Translations under genes and position numbers: made by a program | Assembly: GCA_035295745.1 (NCBI GenBank) | Contig: DATGIL010000071.1 | Location: forward strand, 124,001-188,000 | Direction of reading: 5' to 3' | DNA: 64,000 nucleotides | Origin: JAIQFL01 sp035295745 | Lineage (GTDB): Bacteria; Acidobacteriota; Terriglobia; Bryobacterales; Bryobacteraceae | In this document: positions 61,449 to 64,000 of the stretch, one piece after another | Layout of the letters: every line of letters starts with the position of its first letter | Numbering within the stretch: the first letter of the stretch is position 1 | The notes under the pieces: generated by a model | Databases searched by the model: none | Told to the model about the DNA's origin: nothing | What the model saw: only the letters and a program-made list of their open reading frames with translations

Positions 61449-62381
61449 ATGGTATTGGTGCAATTGCCTGACTCCGTAAGACGCATGATCGAAGAACGAG
61501 CCGAGAGCGTAGGGTTCTCCGCACTCAAGCAGGCTGCGGCCGCGATGTCGGAGGCATATCGCGGTGGTACCGTGGCGCGTGTGCCCGCGGCGGAGCGCAC
61601 CGCCGCGTATCTGGCCACGCGCATGCCCGCTACCTACGCAGCGGCGTACATGGTGCTTGGTGAGGTGCATTCGCGTCTCGGAGCGAGAAATATCGGGAGC
61701 GTGCTCGATATCGGCGCCGGGACAGGCGCAACTTCGCTGGCCGCACGCGCCTGGTTTCCCCATGCCGCGATTACCATGGTGGAGCGCGATACGCCATTCG
61801 CGGATGCGGCTCGTCTTTTCGTTCCCGATGCCGCGGTACGGGATTTGTCCCTTCCACTGCCGACGCACGATCTGGTGATCGCGGCTTACTCCTTGGGCGA
61901 GATCCGCGAGGCTGTGGCGATGCGCTTGTGGCAGACGGCGCGGGTTGCGTTGGTGGTGATCGAACCGGGCACACCGCAGGGATTCTCACTGGTGCGCGGA
62001 ATTCGTGACGAACTTCTGAAATCCGGAGCTCACATGATCGCGCCTTGCCCCGCGGAATCGCCATGCCCCATCTCAGGGAAGGATTGGTGCCACTTTGCCG
62101 CGCGCGTGGAACGATCGTCAATTCACCGCCGCCTCAAAAATGCGGAACTGGGGTACGAGGACGAAAAGTACAGCTATGTGGCGCTGGCTCGCGATATCGT
62201 CGCGTTGCCCGCGGCGCGCGTGATCCGGCGGCCGGAACAACGTCCTGGACTGATTGTCCTGCAGACATGTACAGCCGGCGGACTCACGACGGAACCCGTG
62301 ACTAAACGCGATCGAGACGCATTCCGCGCAGCACGAAAAACGGGCTGGGGCGACGCGTGGAGTAGTACATCGCGTCCTTGA
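61449..62381 (+). CDS. Rsm22-family methyltransferase (small-subunit ribosome-linked)
   Basis: A 310-residue SAM-fold protein. Motif I is VLDIGAGTGATSLAARAWFP, followed by HDLVIAAYSLGEI. The C-terminal half has the family's conserved Cys cluster, CPAESPCPISGKDWCHFAARVERS, and EDEKYSYVALAR. These match the Rsm22/METTL17 family, associated with assembly or methylation of the small ribosomal subunit; the Cys cluster likely binds metal. The frame opens at 61368; I choose ATG 61449 because the earlier residues are not conserved. A minisatellite starts 25 bases after the stop. Confidence 0.86.
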   Translation: MVLVQLPDSVRRMIEERAESVGFSALKQAAAAMSEAYRGGTVARVPAAERTAAYLATRMPATYAAAYMVLGEVHSRLGARNIGSVLDIGAGTGATSLAARAWFPHAAITMVERDTPFADAARLFVPDAAVRDLSLPLPTHDLVIAAYSLGEIREAVAMRLWQTARVALVVIEPGTPQGFSLVRGIRDELLKSGAHMIAPCPAESPCPISGKDWCHFAARVERSSIHRRLKNAELGYEDEKYSYVALARDIVALPAARVIRRPEQRPGLIVLQTCTAGGLTTEPVTKRDRDAFRAARKTGWGDAWSSTSRP

Positions 62382-62406
62382 CACGGCCCCGTATGCAAGG
62401 CAAGAA

Positions 62407-62650
62407 CACTCCCTTACGGTCGTGGCTCGTTGCGCCGAGAATCACTCCCTCACGGTCGTGGCTCGTTGCGCCGAAAATCACTCCCTTACGGTCCTGGCTC
62501 GTTGCGCCGAAAATCACTCCCTCGCGGTCGTGGCTCGTTGCGCCGAAAATCGCTCCCTTACGGTCGTGGCTCGCTGCGCCGAAAATCACTCCCTTACGGT
62601 CGTGGCTCGTTGCGCCGAAAATCACTCTCTTACGGTCGTGGCTCGTTTGC
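62407..62650. repeat. Minisatellite: seven tandem 36-base units
   Basis: In the gap 62382-62802, six full units start at 62407, 62443, 62479, 62515, 62551 and 62587, with a partial one at 62623. Each begins CACTCCCTTACGGTC or a close variant. There are no spacers, so it is not a CRISPR array. The unit is a multiple of three without stops, so several frames stay open on both strands; these look spurious. After the last unit, GGCTCG-TTTG-CGAGCC (62640-62655) forms a perfect hairpin that the repeated units resemble in degenerate form. The stretch 62656-62802 shows only a TATGAT at 62721. Confidence 0.85.
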
Positions 62651-62802
62651 GAGCCGCGCGCGTAAGCAAGCGATCTGGCTATGATCTGGCTCTCTGAGGA
62701 GCAGGTCACCGATCTTTGCTTATGATACGCTTGGGCTTCGTAGCGGAGTACTTTGGACAGCTTGCACTCGCTCTCATGGATTACTCCTTGGAGGAAACGC
62801 CG

Positions 62803-64000
62803 TGCCAACGAACGTCGGATCGGGCAATTTGCCAACGGTTGTCATCATAGGAGCTGGAGCCGCTGGAGTATTTTCGGCTTATCAGATCAGTAAGCGATGG
62901 CCCAGCCAGTTCAATGTTCAGTTATTTGAAGCTTCGCCAACAATCGGAGGCAATGTTTCCTCACTCACGGTTTCCTACGGCGGCAAGGAATATATCATTG
63001 ATGCGGGCGCGCAGTTTTTCTACAGCAAAGCCCAGCCCAACTACGTAAACCTGATTCAAGAAATTGGCCTGGGCAACGATATCGCTTCCTACCCGGCGGG
63101 TTTCACGATATGGGACAAGGCGGCGAATCAGCGTCTCTTATGGATACCCTCTTTGGTGAGCGGCTTCCTTCGCTACACCGCGGACGATTGGGCCCGTGTG
63201 ATCCAGTTCGGCGGGTTTCTCGTAGCGGCAGCCCTGTTGAACCGTGTGGGCCAGCCCGACTGGACCTTAAGCGTCGACGATTGGCTGACGCTTTTGCCGC
63301 TTACGGACGATTTCAAACAGAATGTAATCAAAAACTTCCTGTACCAGTTCGTATCGCTACCCTATGGCAGCATAGGCACGGCATCGGCTGTATATGCCAC
63401 AACCTACTTTGTGCGCAACGTGTTGGGAGGATCGACGGCAGCAGCTCTCGATCTCGACTTTCCAACCTTTGAGACCAACCAGAGTCTCGTCGGATTATCG
63501 GGCGTCCTTCGGCAAACGTTGAAAGCGTCCGGCGTGCTGGCGCAAACCAATTCTCCCGTAACAGCCGTCGCACCAGCCGATCAAGGCGTCGCCGTTACGG
63601 TGAATGGCAGGACAATCCATGCGCAACACGTGGTCATGGCGTGTGACCCCGGCGCATCGGCGACCCTTCTGGCCAACGGCGGCACTGCCGATCCGAATCT
63701 GATCGGTTTACTGAAGGGGCTCGGCAACCAGTACCTGAATCTCTCGATCATCATGCAGAGGGACGGCTCTTGCTGGATGCCTTCCGATCAGAATTACTGG
63801 GAGCCGGTCATCACCATGGTAAATAGCTCTGACAGCCATAGTGTTGCGTTCAGCGCGTGGTTTGGTCCACTGCGACCGCCTTATGGCGACAACCAACTGA
63901 TTCCTGTCTTCAAGTCCTGGGGCTCACCAAATCTGGCTGGCTGTACACCCGAGTTTTTCTCGCATGTCCATAACGTGCTGCTGCCCACCACGACGTTCAT
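62803..64000 (+). CDS. FAD-dependent oxidoreductase (amine-oxidase-like), 3' end outside window
   Basis: An open frame runs from GTG 62803 to the window end (399 codons) without a stop. The start has GGAGG seven bases upstream. The N-terminus carries the dinucleotide-binding fold PTVVIIGAGAAGVFSAYQIS with the acidic residue of strand two in LFEASPTIGGNVSS, and then YIIDAGAQFF, as in FAD amine oxidases, phytoene desaturases and protoporphyrinogen oxidases. A second FAD segment is HVVMACDPGASATLL. Substrate unknown. It has fewer GC-rich codons than its neighbours, which may suggest transfer, but that was judged by eye. Confidence 0.83.

Noticed and set aside
60495..61868. 457-codon version of the TonB-like protein
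   Set aside because: The first 200 codons are antisense to the Rsm22-type gene and lack any TonB feature; the membrane helix begins just after ATG 61268.
62407..62650. CRISPR array
   Set aside because: Units are strictly tandem with no unique spacers, and no cas gene is present.
62302..62835. Reverse-strand frame of 177 codons (and three forward frames) with a repeated 12-residue motif
   Set aside because: It is created by the 36-base minisatellite; several frames are open at once, and it overlaps two better supported genes (Rsm22-type and FAD oxidoreductase).

Overview
The window is a GC-rich bacterial chromosome segment with dense, mostly single-copy genes. Several traits point to Acidobacteriota, most likely the Solibacter/Bryobacter side: an Oar-type TonB receptor with an N-terminal carboxypeptidase-like domain, a TPR protein with a TolB/FlgO-like module, a Ser/Thr kinase fused to kinesin-light-chain-type TPRs, bacillithiol synthesis (BshC), exported PQQ and Gfo/Idh/MocA enzymes, and dispersed palindromic repeats. 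The lineage is an inference from gene content, not a measurement. No rRNA or tRNA gene was found.

Layout. 1-2.5 kb: flagellar hook-junction genes flgK-flgL. 2.5-5.1 kb: a LolA-like exported protein, a CPBP membrane protease and a beta-hydroxyacid dehydrogenase. 5.1-5.45 kb: an A-rich, hairpin-rich gap. 5.45-9.7 kb: dxr-rseP, then bshC, whose start codon abuts a perfect inverted repeat. 9.7-19.3 kb: alpha-glucan/trehalose genes, with a GH63 enzyme on + and glgX-treZ-amylo-1,6-glucosidase on -; treY is absent. 19.5-29.8 kb: a TPR regulator-like protein, a TonB receptor with a DinB-like protein, and an RND efflux adaptor/permease pair. 30-42.8 kb: kinase-TPR, xseA, ggt, a TIM-barrel protein, asnS, arginase-ddl, an M20 peptidase and an EamA transporter. 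42.9-47.4 kb: HtrA with a strong terminator, then two histidine kinases. 47.5-51.9 kb: three exported enzymes on -. 52-56.7 kb: a methyltransferase, a GT-C-like membrane protein and a sigma/anti-sigma/secreted-protein operon. 56.7-57.4 kb: a decayed insertion sequence. 57.4-64 kb: an S41 protease, a YkgJ-type protein, a radical SAM enzyme, a TonB-like protein, an Rsm22-type methyltransferase, a 36-bp minisatellite and a truncated FAD oxidoreductase that runs off the end.

Themes. Envelope maintenance recurs (RseP, HtrA, S41, CPBP, LolA-like, TonB, ECF sigma/anti-sigma). So does storage-glucan and trehalose metabolism. No defence island, prophage or CRISPR array is visible. The least explained signals are non-coding: three related REP-like palindromes, a separate long inverted repeat, a minisatellite, a possible structured RNA before dxr, and -10-like hexamers placed 6-9 nt before several start codons, as expected for leaderless mRNAs. 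One enzyme oddity stands out: DXR carries Cys where the phosphate-binding Ser222 of the E. coli enzyme should be.
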